In this document: piece by piece, positions 8,026-15,503 of the stretch | Layout of the letters: every line of letters starts with the position of its first letter | Position numbering within the stretch: the first letter of the stretch is position 1 | Assembly (NCBI GenBank): GCA_048884925.1 | Contig: JBHLQK010000011.1 | Span: 1-29,325 of the forward strand | DNA length: 29,325 nucleotides | Reading direction: 5' to 3' | From: SMTZ1-83 sp048884925 | GTDB lineage: Archaea; Asgardarchaeota; Thorarchaeia; Thorarchaeales; Thorarchaeaceae | Translations under genes and position numbers: made by a program | Notes under the pieces: generated by a model | The model's database searches: none | What the model saw: the letters and a program-made list of their open reading frames with translations, nothing else | What the model was told of the DNA's origin: nothing

Positions 8026-9354
8026 TCAACAGTGATAGTATCCTATGAAGCTCTCCTGTTTTGGAAACAGTGTTGCGAGAAGTGACTTTACAAGCCCTGC
8101 CACAAGAAAGTCGATGTTCTGTCTACTAAGCTCTTCAATTGAATACTGACCAAGAAGCAGTCGCACAAAGTCGTTAGGAGGTGCTCTGAAGCTCAGGTTT
8201 TTGCCATCCTCATGGATTCCAAGGTCCTTGATTTGCTCTATCTTACCTCCTTGAAAATCTAGAACATAGCAATGTCTGTATGTATTGATTGCCAATTCTT
8301 GGGTGAGTTTCTCAAACATGGTCTTTCGAAGACGTTTCTCAAGCACAGGACGAATTCGTTTTAGAAACCGAATCATGTCAGGGATTCTTAATTGATGCTT
8401 CCATCCACGACTCAAGTTGCCTCCTAGATCAAGGCCAACTTGAGAGAGATTTGAATTGATTGAGCCTGAAAGTGCGATTCGATTGAGGCCTTTCTCCTTG
8501 CATTTTTCCTTCAGAAACTGCAGTGTACGTCTCACACCATCATATGTCCGGATACTGCTCTCTCTCACATCTAAAAATCCGTTTCCTGCGTCATTAGCGC
8601 TCTCTCTTGCAATCAACCGGAAATATCCCTCAACTTCTTTCCCGCGCTTCAGAACATAGGTTGTGAACTCATGTTCGTACTCTCGACGCTGCTGTTCCTG
8701 AATCAGCCAAAGGCTTCTGTCCCGAACTGTAGAAACGAGTGTGCGACTTCTCATCTCGTTATAGAGACGAATGATTGAGTCGAGATTGGATTTTGTAGCA
8801 GGACGAACTGATAGACGCATCCAATCTGGCTTTTTCTCTGAAGGAAAATCTGGCACTTGATTTGTCCTTAGAAAAACTGAACGCCAAGCGGGAATTATGA
8901 AATCGTACCCAAATTGGCGGTAGTAGTAAGGAATGCCTTGTATTGTTGAAATCTCATATTTGCCGCGGCTCAGTTCTTTCTCGAAGAATTCAAAATAGAG
9001 GGCTCTCACGAGACCCCTCTTTCGATACTCTGGTAATGTACCAACATAGCCGAGCTCCAGGTTTCGCAAGGGAATGCCTGCATAGCTCCACACGCTGGGA
9101 ATAGCATTTAGGGATGAAACAAAGAGCCCCTTGTCAGAGTCACGGATGTAGTAGTTCATCTCCCTGCTAAAATCTGGAAGCAGGTCGATGACTCGTCTTA
9201 GTTCCTCGCCATCATGAGGGTCATGAGTTGACGAATTGAATTTTATCAGCTCTTCAAGTTCATCGTCAGATTCCACGATGCCAAACTCAAGTCCATCTGG
9301 CAGAGAATAAGAAGCTTCATTTGTCATTTCATCAACACTTCGATTTCTTTGCAT
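8026..9354 (-). CDS. Eis-like GNAT acetyltransferase with second GNAT-like and SCP2-like regions
   Basis: 442 residues. The N-terminal GNAT domain has the acetyl-CoA loop in VGTLPEYRKRGLVRAL (about residues 104-119), followed by QGIPYYYRQFGY, a pattern typical of Eis-like multi-acetyltransferases. A second, degenerate GNAT-like region follows (about 190-310), then a C-terminal SCP2-like segment ending in LLATLFPKQESFIGYYHC; Eis enzymes also end in such a domain with the C-terminal carboxylate near the active site. Length is slightly above the usual 400. The acceptor is unknown; Eis homologues acetylate amines, including aminoglycosides and lysine side chains. The start is ATG 9354 with GATGTGA upstream; ATG 9327 is an alternative. 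Confidence 0.82.
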   Translation of the reverse strand: MQRNRSVDEMTNEASYSLPDGLEFGIVESDDELEELIKFNSSTHDPHDGEELRRVIDLLPDFSREMNYYIRDSDKGLFVSSLNAIPSVWSYAGIPLRNLELGYVGTLPEYRKRGLVRALYFEFFEKELSRGKYEISTIQGIPYYYRQFGYDFIIPAWRSVFLRTNQVPDFPSEKKPDWMRLSVRPATKSNLDSIIRLYNEMRSRTLVSTVRDRSLWLIQEQQRREYEHEFTTYVLKRGKEVEGYFRLIARESANDAGNGFLDVRESSIRTYDGVRRTLQFLKEKCKEKGLNRIALSGSINSNLSQVGLDLGGNLSRGWKHQLRIPDMIRFLKRIRPVLEKRLRKTMFEKLTQELAINTYRHCYVLDFQGGKIEQIKDLGIHEDGKNLSFRAPPNDFVRLLLGQYSIEELSRQNIDFLVAGLVKSLLATLFPKQESFIGYYHC

Positions 9355-9398
9355 TTCACATCATCATTAAATTCTGCATGAAGATTTACCTTCCAATA

Positions 9399-10085
9399 TC
9401 ATTTGGGGTTGGCTGCATAGAAGTCGCAATACTTGGATAAGGGACAGTCATCACAAAGTGGAACATTTCTCAAACAGACGATAGTAACAAGATCAATTAT
9501 CCCCCAGTATAGTCGCTTGTCCTGTGGACCTCCAAATTTCCTCATGAACTCCCAGATTGTATTGTCTGTAGGCCTTGGTACTCCTAGGGAGAAAACTCGG
9601 TTCATGAGGTGGACCACATTCCCGTCCACCATTGCTTCAGGAAAATTGAATGCGAAATTCATAACAGCTGCAGCGGTATATCTACCAACTCCAGAAAGAG
9701 CTTCAAGAGCCGCCAGGTCCTGTGGGATTATTCCATCATACTCTCTGAGCAACATCTTTGCCATCTGCTGCAATTGGTGTGCTCTCACTGATTGAAGCCC
9801 CACGGTGCGTAAGGAACGTTCAATCGTTGATTGACGTGCTCTTGCCAACCGTTCTAGGCTGTCAAATCGATTAATGAACTCAGTATATATTCTGGACACA
9901 GCTGTTGCGGTGGTCCGTCTCAAAAGCATCTCTGCTACCAGAATCTGGAATGGTTCGCTACCATGACGCCAAGGAAAGTCACGACCATATTTCTCATACC
10001 AATCGATAATCGCTTGCCTGACAAGTCCAAGTCTCTCACCGCTGAGAAGCGGAGCTTCTCCCATTTCCTCCCCTCGCTCATCCAA
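9399..10085 (-). CDS. HhH-GPD DNA glycosylase of T/G-mismatch (Mig.MthI-like) type
   Basis: 228 residues. The helix-hairpin-helix is LSGVGRYTAAAV (130-141), the catalytic Asp is in AMVDGNVV (Asp154), and the 4Fe-4S cluster ligands are Cys204, Cys211, Cys214 and Cys220 (spacing 6-2-5). The position after GVGR is Tyr136, not Lys (endonuclease III) or Ser (MutY), and the segment AEMLLRRTTA (with Glu52) matches the thymine glycosylase Mig.MthI of Methanothermobacter as I remember it, whose Glu42, Tyr126 and Asp144 are spaced identically. It should therefore remove T (or U) opposite G after deamination. There is no MutY C-terminal domain. The TTG start overlaps the upstream AfpA gene by 8 bases; ATG 10064 is an alternative start just behind a GGGGAGG. 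Confidence 0.85.
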   Translation of the reverse strand: MDERGEEMGEAPLLSGERLGLVRQAIIDWYEKYGRDFPWRHGSEPFQILVAEMLLRRTTATAVSRIYTEFINRFDSLERLARARQSTIERSLRTVGLQSVRAHQLQQMAKMLLREYDGIIPQDLAALEALSGVGRYTAAAVMNFAFNFPEAMVDGNVVHLMNRVFSLGVPRPTDNTIWEFMRKFGGPQDKRLYWGIIDLVTIVCLRNVPLCDDCPLSKYCDFYAANPK

Positions 10086-10617
10086 GCATGGACTTTATTC
10101 TCTCAACAATCTCATCAAGCGTTGCCACAACGGTTATGCCCTCCATCTCACGTAGCCTTGCCACGTTATCGAGATCTACTTTCCGCGCTCGTATCTTGAA
10201 CTTCATTCCATTAGGCGCAACAGTTTCAATTTCTCCTGGAGTTTGGTCAACCGGTAGGAGGACTATAGGGGTTTTCCCCTTAGCGCATTGAGCAACCGCA
10301 TTAGTTAGAAGTGTGTCCTCGATCCCATGGGCAATCTTAGCTGCTGAGTTGGCAGTAAGAGGTGCAACAATAAGGATGTCCCACTTTCCCATCTGAAGAG
10401 GTCCTGCTATGAATGGCGCATTTGAATCCACTTCTACCTTCACATTGAAGTGCTCGTTTAGTGGTTTCCAAAGCTTGTACCAATTCAGCACCTGGCGTCC
10501 AGCCTTTGAAACAAAGATGTCGATTCTGACATCGTACTCCTTCTGGAGGTTGATCATCAGGTCTACAGCCTCTTGAATCAGGTCGCCGCTCCCGGTAATT
10601 CCCCAAGCGATTCGCAT
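10078..10617 (-). CDS. afpA: Archaeoflavoprotein AfpA-like flavoprotein
   Basis: 179 residues of the flavoprotein family PF02441: MRIAWGITGSGDLIQEAV at the N-terminus, and the FMN-binding segment APLTANSAAKIAHGIEDTLLTNAV. The length and the opening sequence fit the archaeoflavoprotein AfpA group (AF1518/MJ0208), FMN proteins that accept electrons from ferredoxin; the related dihydromethanopterin reductase DmrX carries an extra iron-sulfur domain that is absent here. It is not a pantothenate CoaBC protein, as there is no second domain. It is divergent from a Mer-like gene, hinting at an electron-transfer or C1-cofactor role (inference). ATG start; the 3' end overlaps the glycosylase start, so the two are probably co-transcribed. 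Confidence 0.78.
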   Translation of the reverse strand: MRIAWGITGSGDLIQEAVDLMINLQKEYDVRIDIFVSKAGRQVLNWYKLWKPLNEHFNVKVEVDSNAPFIAGPLQMGKWDILIVAPLTANSAAKIAHGIEDTLLTNAVAQCAKGKTPIVLLPVDQTPGEIETVAPNGMKFKIRARKVDLDNVARLREMEGITVVATLDEIVERIKSMLG

Positions 10618-10689
10618 TTCAGTTCATTCTTAGATAGTGCTAACTACAGAAATATGTAGTGGATAATTGAGATACTGAGGTGAGCGAAA

Positions 10690-11676
10690 ATGTACAGAGC
10701 TAGTGTCGGTATAACTACCAATATGAGGGTCACAGCAACTGACTGGATTGCAAAGAATGCTGCAAGACTGGGAATTGATGGCATTTGGGTAGGGGAGGAC
10801 ATCGATTTGGGGCAAGATGTCTATGTGCTCACTACTGCTGCACTTCTCAAGGCTCCAGAAGCACGAGTAGGAACTGCAATAATTCCCATCACTGTTCATA
10901 AGATAACGACCATAGCCCGTGCAGCTGTGACTATGCAAAACACTGGCAAAGGAAGGTTCGTCCTTGGAACTGGTATTGGGGGAACTCAGGACCTCAAGAA
11001 GATGGGAATCATAGTAAGGAAGCCAGTGACGGAGTTGCGGAAGTCTGTTGATACTCTCAAGAAACTCTGGGCTGGAGAGCCTGTAACGGCAGATAGCGAG
11101 CTAATGAGTCTGGACGATTATAGCTTGCAATTGAAGAAACGTATAGATATTCCAATCTTCCTAGGTGTACGAGGACCAAAGATGCTGGAGCTTGTAGGAG
11201 AAGTAGCGGATGGTGCAGTGCTCTCGGGCCCGATTGACTACTTGAGAGATGCAGTAAAGAGAATCAATAGGTCCGCTAAGGATTCGGGGAGAAAAGGAAA
11301 GAACATAGAGAAGATTGCATGGTTGCCTACCATCCCGACCTTCAAAGGCGGGAAGGAGAACCTAGCAAAACGTGTTGTAGCACTTGTTGTAGCTGACATG
11401 CCTCAGCAAGTCATTGATATGCTTGATGTGGACAAGGCGAGAGTGGACAAGCTGAGGGCGGCTGTGGCGAAAGCAGGACCTGATGAAGGGATCCCATATG
11501 TTGACCAAGAACTGATTGACATGTTCTCGATCAGTGGGAGCAAGGAGCATATGGCGGATAGATTTGACTTGCTTGCTCAGCTTGGACTCACTGAGGTGGT
11601 TCTTGGGCCCCCGTTCTCAGGTAATTGGAGAGAGGCAACTGAAGAGATTTTCAAAGAAATTAGCAGCAGGAGATAG
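10690..11676 (+). CDS. F420-dependent LLM-class oxidoreductase, methylenetetrahydromethanopterin reductase-like
   Basis: 328 residues, close to the usual length of Mer. The luciferase-like TIM barrel is indicated by GIDGIWVGEDI, VGTAIIPITVHKITTIARAAVTM, RFVLGTGIGG, IPIFLGVRGPKMLELVGEVADGAVLSG and the C-terminal ISGSKEHMADRFDLL. Mer reduces methylene- to methyl-tetrahydromethanopterin with F420H2 in the archaeal Wood-Ljungdahl/methanogenesis branch; other family members use the same fold for unrelated substrates, so Mer is the best guess rather than a certainty. A very good ribosome site, GAGGTGA, lies six bases before the ATG. Divergent from the AfpA/glycosylase operon with 72 bases between starts. 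Confidence 0.8.
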   Translation: MYRASVGITTNMRVTATDWIAKNAARLGIDGIWVGEDIDLGQDVYVLTTAALLKAPEARVGTAIIPITVHKITTIARAAVTMQNTGKGRFVLGTGIGGTQDLKKMGIIVRKPVTELRKSVDTLKKLWAGEPVTADSELMSLDDYSLQLKKRIDIPIFLGVRGPKMLELVGEVADGAVLSGPIDYLRDAVKRINRSAKDSGRKGKNIEKIAWLPTIPTFKGGKENLAKRVVALVVADMPQQVIDMLDVDKARVDKLRAAVAKAGPDEGIPYVDQELIDMFSISGSKEHMADRFDLLAQLGLTEVVLGPPFSGNWREATEEIFKEISSRR

Positions 11677-11707
11677 GGACCAAGTAGCATTCTTTCGTTG
11701 AGGAGAG

Positions 11708-13210
11708 TTATACTTCAAAGTAGCCTTCTAGACTGAGTTGTCGTCTATCCACAGACCAGCCACTCGATCCGAATTTCCAGTCTTTAATCATATCAAGTTC
11801 AGATCTTGAACCTTTGAGATTGATAGTCATAATGGGATTGACTGATTTGACTCCCTTGAGGCGTTCAAGTGCACGGAAGAGTTGATAGTATTCCACTTGT
11901 TGATCACCGGGTACCTGAGCCCATATAATAATGCCCAGCTGTGACAAGTAGTAATTAAGGGCAGGCAGTGTGATAGCCGCTCTTAGAATTCTATCGCGCC
12001 AGACTTCATCACATATGATTTCGAAGCAGAAATTGGTTGATAGGCCAATACCTCTGAAGTCTGTAAATGGATGAATCAATTCTCGATCGAATGACTTGCG
12101 AATCGATTGTGAAACCTGTCGTGCGTCAATATCGAGTCCTTGCATCCGAAAACGGTCAACCAGAACCCTAGGAGGTTCTCGGAGAGCATTCCTATAGCAG
12201 GATATTATCCTGAAGTCGTCCTCCGTAAGACCTGGAAGCCATCCTTTGCATTTCAAAACCTTGATCTTTCTATCTGCTTCTGCTGAAACGTCTTCAGTAA
12301 TCCGAGTGACAGGTTCAGGAATACTCCATACATTGTCCTTCAGCAGTGAAAGATTGGTATTAGCACCGATCCCTTCCTGAGTGTGAAGACTGGAGTACTC
12401 GAACAGAATTGCACTGATGTCATTGATGTGTTCTGCGAAGGTGACCAGATTCTCTTTGGGACCAGGTACTAAGAATGAAACATAGCCTAAGTCTGCCATG
12501 GAGGTCTTTAGGATGCTCTTGGTAAATGGGTAGAGAGCAAAGCCATCCTCAACCATATCCCACTCAACGCCGTCCGCAAGTCTGAAAAAGAGGATGAATG
12601 GTTGTGCTCCAAACGCTGTCATATCCATTAAGGCACTTACTCTAAACACGAGGTTCTTTTCAAGCCGTTCTATGGATCTCGCCACTGTTCGCGGCGTCAC
12701 TCCGATTTCAGCAGCTGCGTCCACAAGGGTACTGAGTGGGTCCCTTTCGAGAATTTGTAATAGCTTGAAATCAATAGTACTGACAGGAGTGACTGGAGAT
12801 AACAATGCAAAACTAAAGGCTGATTTGACTGAGTCTCTTGTTAGGAGATTGAATTTCTTAAGTGTCTGCAGATTTGACAACATCTTGTCCTTGAAGATTT
12901 CATTGAGAGGGATTATCGTGGGGTTGAGCGGATGCTTGATAAACTCAGGATTTTCCTTCAGCTTCTCAGAGGCATAGACTGCATCTTCCAACGAGATACT
13001 GCCTTCATAGAGACCAAGGTAAATTCGCATAGCATCTATGTAGAATTGAACCGATGGCTCTTGAGATGATGGAATAGAATCATCATATGGCGTCTGTATA
13101 TCTAGAGCAGGGTAATTTGATGTAGTCACTCTACGAGATGCATCTCCTTCTTGGTGAGTTTTCTTCAATCCTTTCAACGCCGAGAACTGTTTTCCCATTA
13201 AGCCATGCAT
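11708..13210 (-). CDS. Large Lrp/AsnC-like HTH transcriptional regulator
   Basis: About 500 residues. In the first half a winged-helix DNA-binding segment is clear (FKLLQILERDPLSTLVDAAA then EIGVTPRTVARSIERL), followed by a region resembling the Lrp ligand-binding fold; a second, weaker HTH-like segment lies later (LTEDDFRIISCYRNAL with VDRFRMQGLDIDARQVSQSI) before another alpha-beta region. It therefore looks like two regulator modules in one chain. The long frame from 13279 overlaps the upstream regulator by 67 bases; ATG 13210, immediately behind that gene's TAG, is preferred, and ATG 13198 is also possible. Neither has a clear ribosome site, so re-initiation after the upstream gene is likely. 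Target genes unknown. Confidence 0.72.
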   Translation of the reverse strand: MHGLMGKQFSALKGLKKTHQEGDASRRVTTSNYPALDIQTPYDDSIPSSQEPSVQFYIDAMRIYLGLYEGSISLEDAVYASEKLKENPEFIKHPLNPTIIPLNEIFKDKMLSNLQTLKKFNLLTRDSVKSAFSFALLSPVTPVSTIDFKLLQILERDPLSTLVDAAAEIGVTPRTVARSIERLEKNLVFRVSALMDMTAFGAQPFILFFRLADGVEWDMVEDGFALYPFTKSILKTSMADLGYVSFLVPGPKENLVTFAEHINDISAILFEYSSLHTQEGIGANTNLSLLKDNVWSIPEPVTRITEDVSAEADRKIKVLKCKGWLPGLTEDDFRIISCYRNALREPPRVLVDRFRMQGLDIDARQVSQSIRKSFDRELIHPFTDFRGIGLSTNFCFEIICDEVWRDRILRAAITLPALNYYLSQLGIIIWAQVPGDQQVEYYQLFRALERLKGVKSVNPIMTINLKGSRSELDMIKDWKFGSSGWSVDRRQLSLEGYFEV

Positions 13211-13212
13211 GT

Positions 13213-14277
13213 CTAGGAGGGTGGCACTAGACTGGCAAGTCCCTTCCATAATTGAGAGCTCTCGGCTATAAATGTGCACATCTCTGGAATATCACTTGCT
13301 AGTTCCGAAAAAGCCTTTGAGATCGCAAACCAGCTTGCAGACTCCGGAAGGTCTAGAATCATTGCAGTAAGTTCATCGGCCTTTACGACTCTTGCCTTCG
13401 GCAGTGTAGTTGCTTGAGCTTGTAGTAATCGTGAAATAGTGGACTGGCCCTTGTGTTCCTGTAAACAGACCACAAATCGCTGGATGAGTCCCACGTTGTG
13501 AATACTAACATAGGGTGTAGCATGACTTCGCCTTATCGAATCAAGTCGTCGCCTCAAAGTCCTCTCGGACGGAGCTGTGTAGCCATATTCATCGTAGCGA
13601 TGCTGAAGCTCCCTGGAGGTAACATGATAGTTCTCTTCCAAGGAAGACGCAACAAGCAAATCATCTACATTCGTATGGGCAGGACTTGTATGATAGGAAG
13701 GGGGAGCATCGGGAAGAATGTCAGCATAGGTTCTGGCTGAATCAATGATTGCACCGAACCTGAAGCCATCAATAACTTCCCACTTTCGCCCATCAAAGAG
13801 GCCGAGATTCATACTATTGGAAACATTATCCGATAAACCATAAGTTATACCAAGATTGTATGGGCGTTTCTCAAACCTACCCACTTGCTCCAAGAAAATT
13901 CTGCCTCTTGTGTCAGGTGGGAGGAATGCTTCGAAGTAGACACGCTTATCCATCAACGAGGAGAGAACTGATTCAGCCACAATACTTGTGAGTGCGTTTG
14001 AAGAAAGCCATTGCTTGAACTTTGGGATGGCAGTCGAGCCCTCCTTGTCCTTAGCCCAACCAAAAATGAGGCGAAATCCTATTTGGCCATAATCAAATGT
14101 ACTGCGGATTGAAAGGTCAAAGTCACGTTGAAGCTTTTTCCAAATCTGATTGATGGCGGATCTAGACACATCAAGGCTACTAGCTAATGCGGCCTGTTTC
14201 ATTGAAGGATTGATGACCAATCTTCTCAATAGACTAAGCTCACCGGTTCCAAGAGACCGCAACCTTATCAACTCCAA
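13213..14277 (-). CDS. HTH transcriptional regulator with two DNA-binding segments
   Basis: 354 residues. An N-terminal HTH (about residues 12-50, LSLLRRLVINPSMKQAALAS then SLDVSRSAINQIWKKL) is followed by an alpha-beta domain, then a second HTH-like stretch (about 205-245, LVASSLEENYHVTSRELQHR and APSERTLRRRLDSI). The arrangement parallels that of the neighbouring downstream regulator, suggesting an ancient duplication or a heteromeric pair (inference). Start TTG 14277 with AGAGGATA eight bases upstream. A TATA-like element lies about 30 bases upstream. The stop overlaps the start region of the second regulator, so the two form an operon. Confidence 0.72.
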   Translation of the reverse strand: MELIRLRSLGTGELSLLRRLVINPSMKQAALASSLDVSRSAINQIWKKLQRDFDLSIRSTFDYGQIGFRLIFGWAKDKEGSTAIPKFKQWLSSNALTSIVAESVLSSLMDKRVYFEAFLPPDTRGRIFLEQVGRFEKRPYNLGITYGLSDNVSNSMNLGLFDGRKWEVIDGFRFGAIIDSARTYADILPDAPPSYHTSPAHTNVDDLLVASSLEENYHVTSRELQHRYDEYGYTAPSERTLRRRLDSIRRSHATPYVSIHNVGLIQRFVVCLQEHKGQSTISRLLQAQATTLPKARVVKADELTAMILDLPESASWFAISKAFSELASDIPEMCTFIAESSQLWKGLASLVPPS

Positions 14278-14304
14278 TCGATATCCTCTATGGCCATTTG
14301 TTAA

Positions 14305-14312
14305 GTTTAAAA
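14305..14312 (-). promoter_or_regulatory. TATA-like element for the HTH regulator pair
   Basis: On the minus strand the sequence reads TTTTAAAC, 28 bases before the TTG start of the first HTH regulator. The spacing allows a short leader containing the AGAGGATA ribosome site. It is the only AT-rich TATA candidate in the preceding 60 bases. Confidence 0.4.
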
Positions 14313-14492
14313 TGTATCTTATGGTTGCTTCTTCAATCTACTCATCATTATGGAATATGAGTAGGAGCCCAAAACCAGCTACTTTGGCTTCTAGTGCCGA
14401 TCTAACTCAATGGAATGCAAACTCCACTCTTTATTATGCGGCTTGACGGCTGTTATTCTTGGTGTACACACTCGGGACAATGCTATGGACGA

Positions 14493-14530
14493 AGATATTC
14501 TTCCTGGATATGTATATCCAGGTAATATCT
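14493..14530. repeat. Long two-part inverted repeat (operator or cruciform candidate)
   Basis: Two nested perfect inverted repeats share one centre: outer arms AGATATT (14493-14499) and AATATCT (14524-14530), and inner arms CCTGGATAT (14503-14511) and ATATCCAGG (14514-14522) with GT between. Sixteen base pairs are possible, interrupted by CTT on one side and T on the other. It lies in non-coding DNA 215 bases upstream of the HTH regulator pair and about 100 bases before a small ORF on the other strand. It could be an operator for one of the adjacent regulators or a structured element; no T-run follows, so a terminator is less likely. Confidence 0.6.
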
Positions 14531-14626
14531 GGGTAAGATAAAGACCGACAGGGCTTTATTGCACCTAGTAAATCTCTTCGCCTAGAGCATAGTCTCTATG
14601 TCCATACCATAGGCCATCGATCGGAG

Positions 14627-14773
14627 GTGAAGACGATAAGCTCGGATCAGATGAGAACACTCTACGAGAGCATGACAGAGAATCGTGTAGCGTTGGAGTT
14701 GTTGTCAATGGGAGTAGTTCACGGCATATCAACCGTGGTACAGCCACCGTGTGATGATCCTGTACCGTTCTAG
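14627..14773 (+). CDS. Possible small protein, 40-48 residues
   Basis: A short frame ending at TAG 14771-14773. From the GTG at 14627 it gives 48 residues (MKTISSDQMRTLYESM at the start, ending PPCDDPVPF); from the ATG at 14651 it gives 40. The sequence GGAGGTGA at 14623-14630 is an excellent ribosome-binding match but lies over the GTG and 20 bases before the ATG, which fits neither start well. The predicted peptide has one helix and a short hydrophobic stretch. No family is recognised. It sits in the gene-poor region between the divergent HTH regulators and the small gene at 14940. Confidence 0.33.
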   Translation: MKTISSDQMRTLYESMTENRVALELLSMGVVHGISTVVQPPCDDPVPF

Positions 14774-14883
14774 CTGTTTAGAGAGAAGACGGCAAGAGCG
14801 GACAGAGGGTGATCACGGCATCATAGGTTGATTCACCTCACCGAGCGATGATGGATGGATTCCCCAAAAATGAGAGAGAAAAC

Positions 14884-14946
14884 ATGGAGGAGAGAATGAA
14901 CATGGAAAATGATAGCCCAAGCAGACCACGCCCAGAACCATGGTGA
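14884..14946 (+). CDS. Possible very short leader ORF overlapping the next start
   Basis: A 16-20 residue frame from ATG 14884 or ATG 14896 (the latter with GGAGGAGAG directly before it) that stops at TGA 14944-14946. Its end overlaps the ATG at 14940 of the following gene. Such an arrangement would allow translational coupling, but the ORF is short enough to arise by chance; the peptide is Pro/Arg-rich at the end. Confidence 0.25.
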   Translation: MEERMNMENDSPSRPRPEPW

Positions 14947-15236
14947 AAACAGAAAACGAAATCGTAAAGAAACGGAGGAAACAAAGAATGATTAGCGAAA
15001 AGATGGCGACAACGCTAGCAGAAGTAGTGGCTACTGAAGAAGGCCGAGCGGTAGATCCGTTCACTGATTCAGAACTCATCAGACTCACTGCAGTCAACAT
15101 AGAGCTGGCTGTCAAGAACCTCATCGCATCCAGCACTCCGCCAGAGTGCCTAGTACTCACTGCAGACATCTGCACACATAGACTCGTCGCAAAGCCTACT
15201 CCAAGCGGCGATGTTGAAGTGCTGGTGTATGAGTGA
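14940..15236 (+). CDS. Small hypothetical protein, 98 residues
   Basis: The N-terminus is strongly basic and helical (KKRRKQRM), the middle acidic, and the C-terminal third looks beta-rich (CLVLTADICTHRLVAKP, then DVEVLVYE). It could be a small DNA- or RNA-binding protein, but no known domain is recognised. No convincing ribosome site precedes the ATG; a short upstream frame overlaps its start and may couple translation. The codon usage and amino acid mix look like real protein, while the same region on the minus strand yields a Ser/Phe-rich shadow. Confidence 0.55.
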   Translation: MVKTENEIVKKRRKQRMISEKMATTLAEVVATEEGRAVDPFTDSELIRLTAVNIELAVKNLIASSTPPECLVLTADICTHRLVAKPTPSGDVEVLVYE

Positions 15237-15318
15237 GTGATCAGATGGAAGGATTGACTAGTTCAACTCAGGAAGGCTAGCGCCTCTCAGGATTTGGACA
15301 GTCAGCGAGTTTGAGGAG

Positions 15319-15326
15319 TTAAAATA
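15319..15326 (+). promoter_or_regulatory. TATA-like element for the small ORF/MFS transcript
   Basis: TTAAAATA at 15319-15326 is preceded by GGAG and followed, about 25 bases on, by a plausible transcription start near 15350. This would give a leader of about 30 bases before the ATG at 15381, which has a strong ribosome site. Confidence 0.4.
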
Positions 15327-15371
15327 GAACAAGGCTGAACATAGATTCACTCTAAAGCCCGACAAAGGAGG

Positions 15372-15444
15372 TATGCATTAATGGTGTTTTACCCCTGCCG
15401 GGACTCCGAAAGGAGTTGCACAACCCCGGTAAACTGGTGGCATA
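15372..15444 (+). ncRNA. Candidate structured RNA element upstream of the MFS gene
   Basis: Nested complementary segments suggest a single long fold: TATGC (15372-15376) with GCATA (15440-15444); TTTA (15388-15391) with TAAA (15430-15433); CCGGG (15398-15402) with CCCGG (15425-15429); and ACTCC (15403-15407) with GGAGT (15412-15416) closed by a GAAA tetraloop. The last two helices are contiguous on the 5' side, with an 8-base bulge on the 3' side. It does not match a riboswitch class I know. It overlaps a short ORF with a strong ribosome site, so the pairing may be coincidental; the two readings compete. Confidence 0.3.
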
Positions 15445-15479
15445 GTTTGATTGAGGATTGCCATTTGAAGGAGGGCTAG
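15381..15479 (+). CDS. Candidate 32-residue microprotein or leader peptide
   Basis: ATG 15381 lies eight bases after AAAGGAGGT, one of the best ribosome sites in the window, and the frame runs to TAG 15477-15479. The peptide starts MVFYPCRDSERSC and contains WWH in the middle and three Cys in all (residues 6, 13, 27). It ends 24 bases before the ATG of the MFS transporter, so it may be a leader peptide or a small partner of the transporter. No family recognised; conservation of the frame in relatives would decide. Confidence 0.42.
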   Translation: MVFYPCRDSERSCTTPVNWWHSLIEDCHLKEG

Positions 15480-15503
15480 AGTTGAGATATCGAGGCCGAT
15501 TAA

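Noticed and set aside
9399..10085. MutY adenine glycosylase
   Set aside because: Tyr replaces the MutY Ser after GVGR, the C-terminal 8-oxoG recognition domain is missing, and the LLRRTTA segment matches Mig-type enzymes.
14565..14747. Minus-strand 60-codon frame
   Set aside because: Low-complexity Ser/Pro/Leu composition and no ribosome site; antisense to a better small ORF.
15372..15444. Known riboswitch (fluoride, guanidine, TPP)
   Set aside because: The conserved cores of these classes do not match; only generic helices with a GAAA loop are present.
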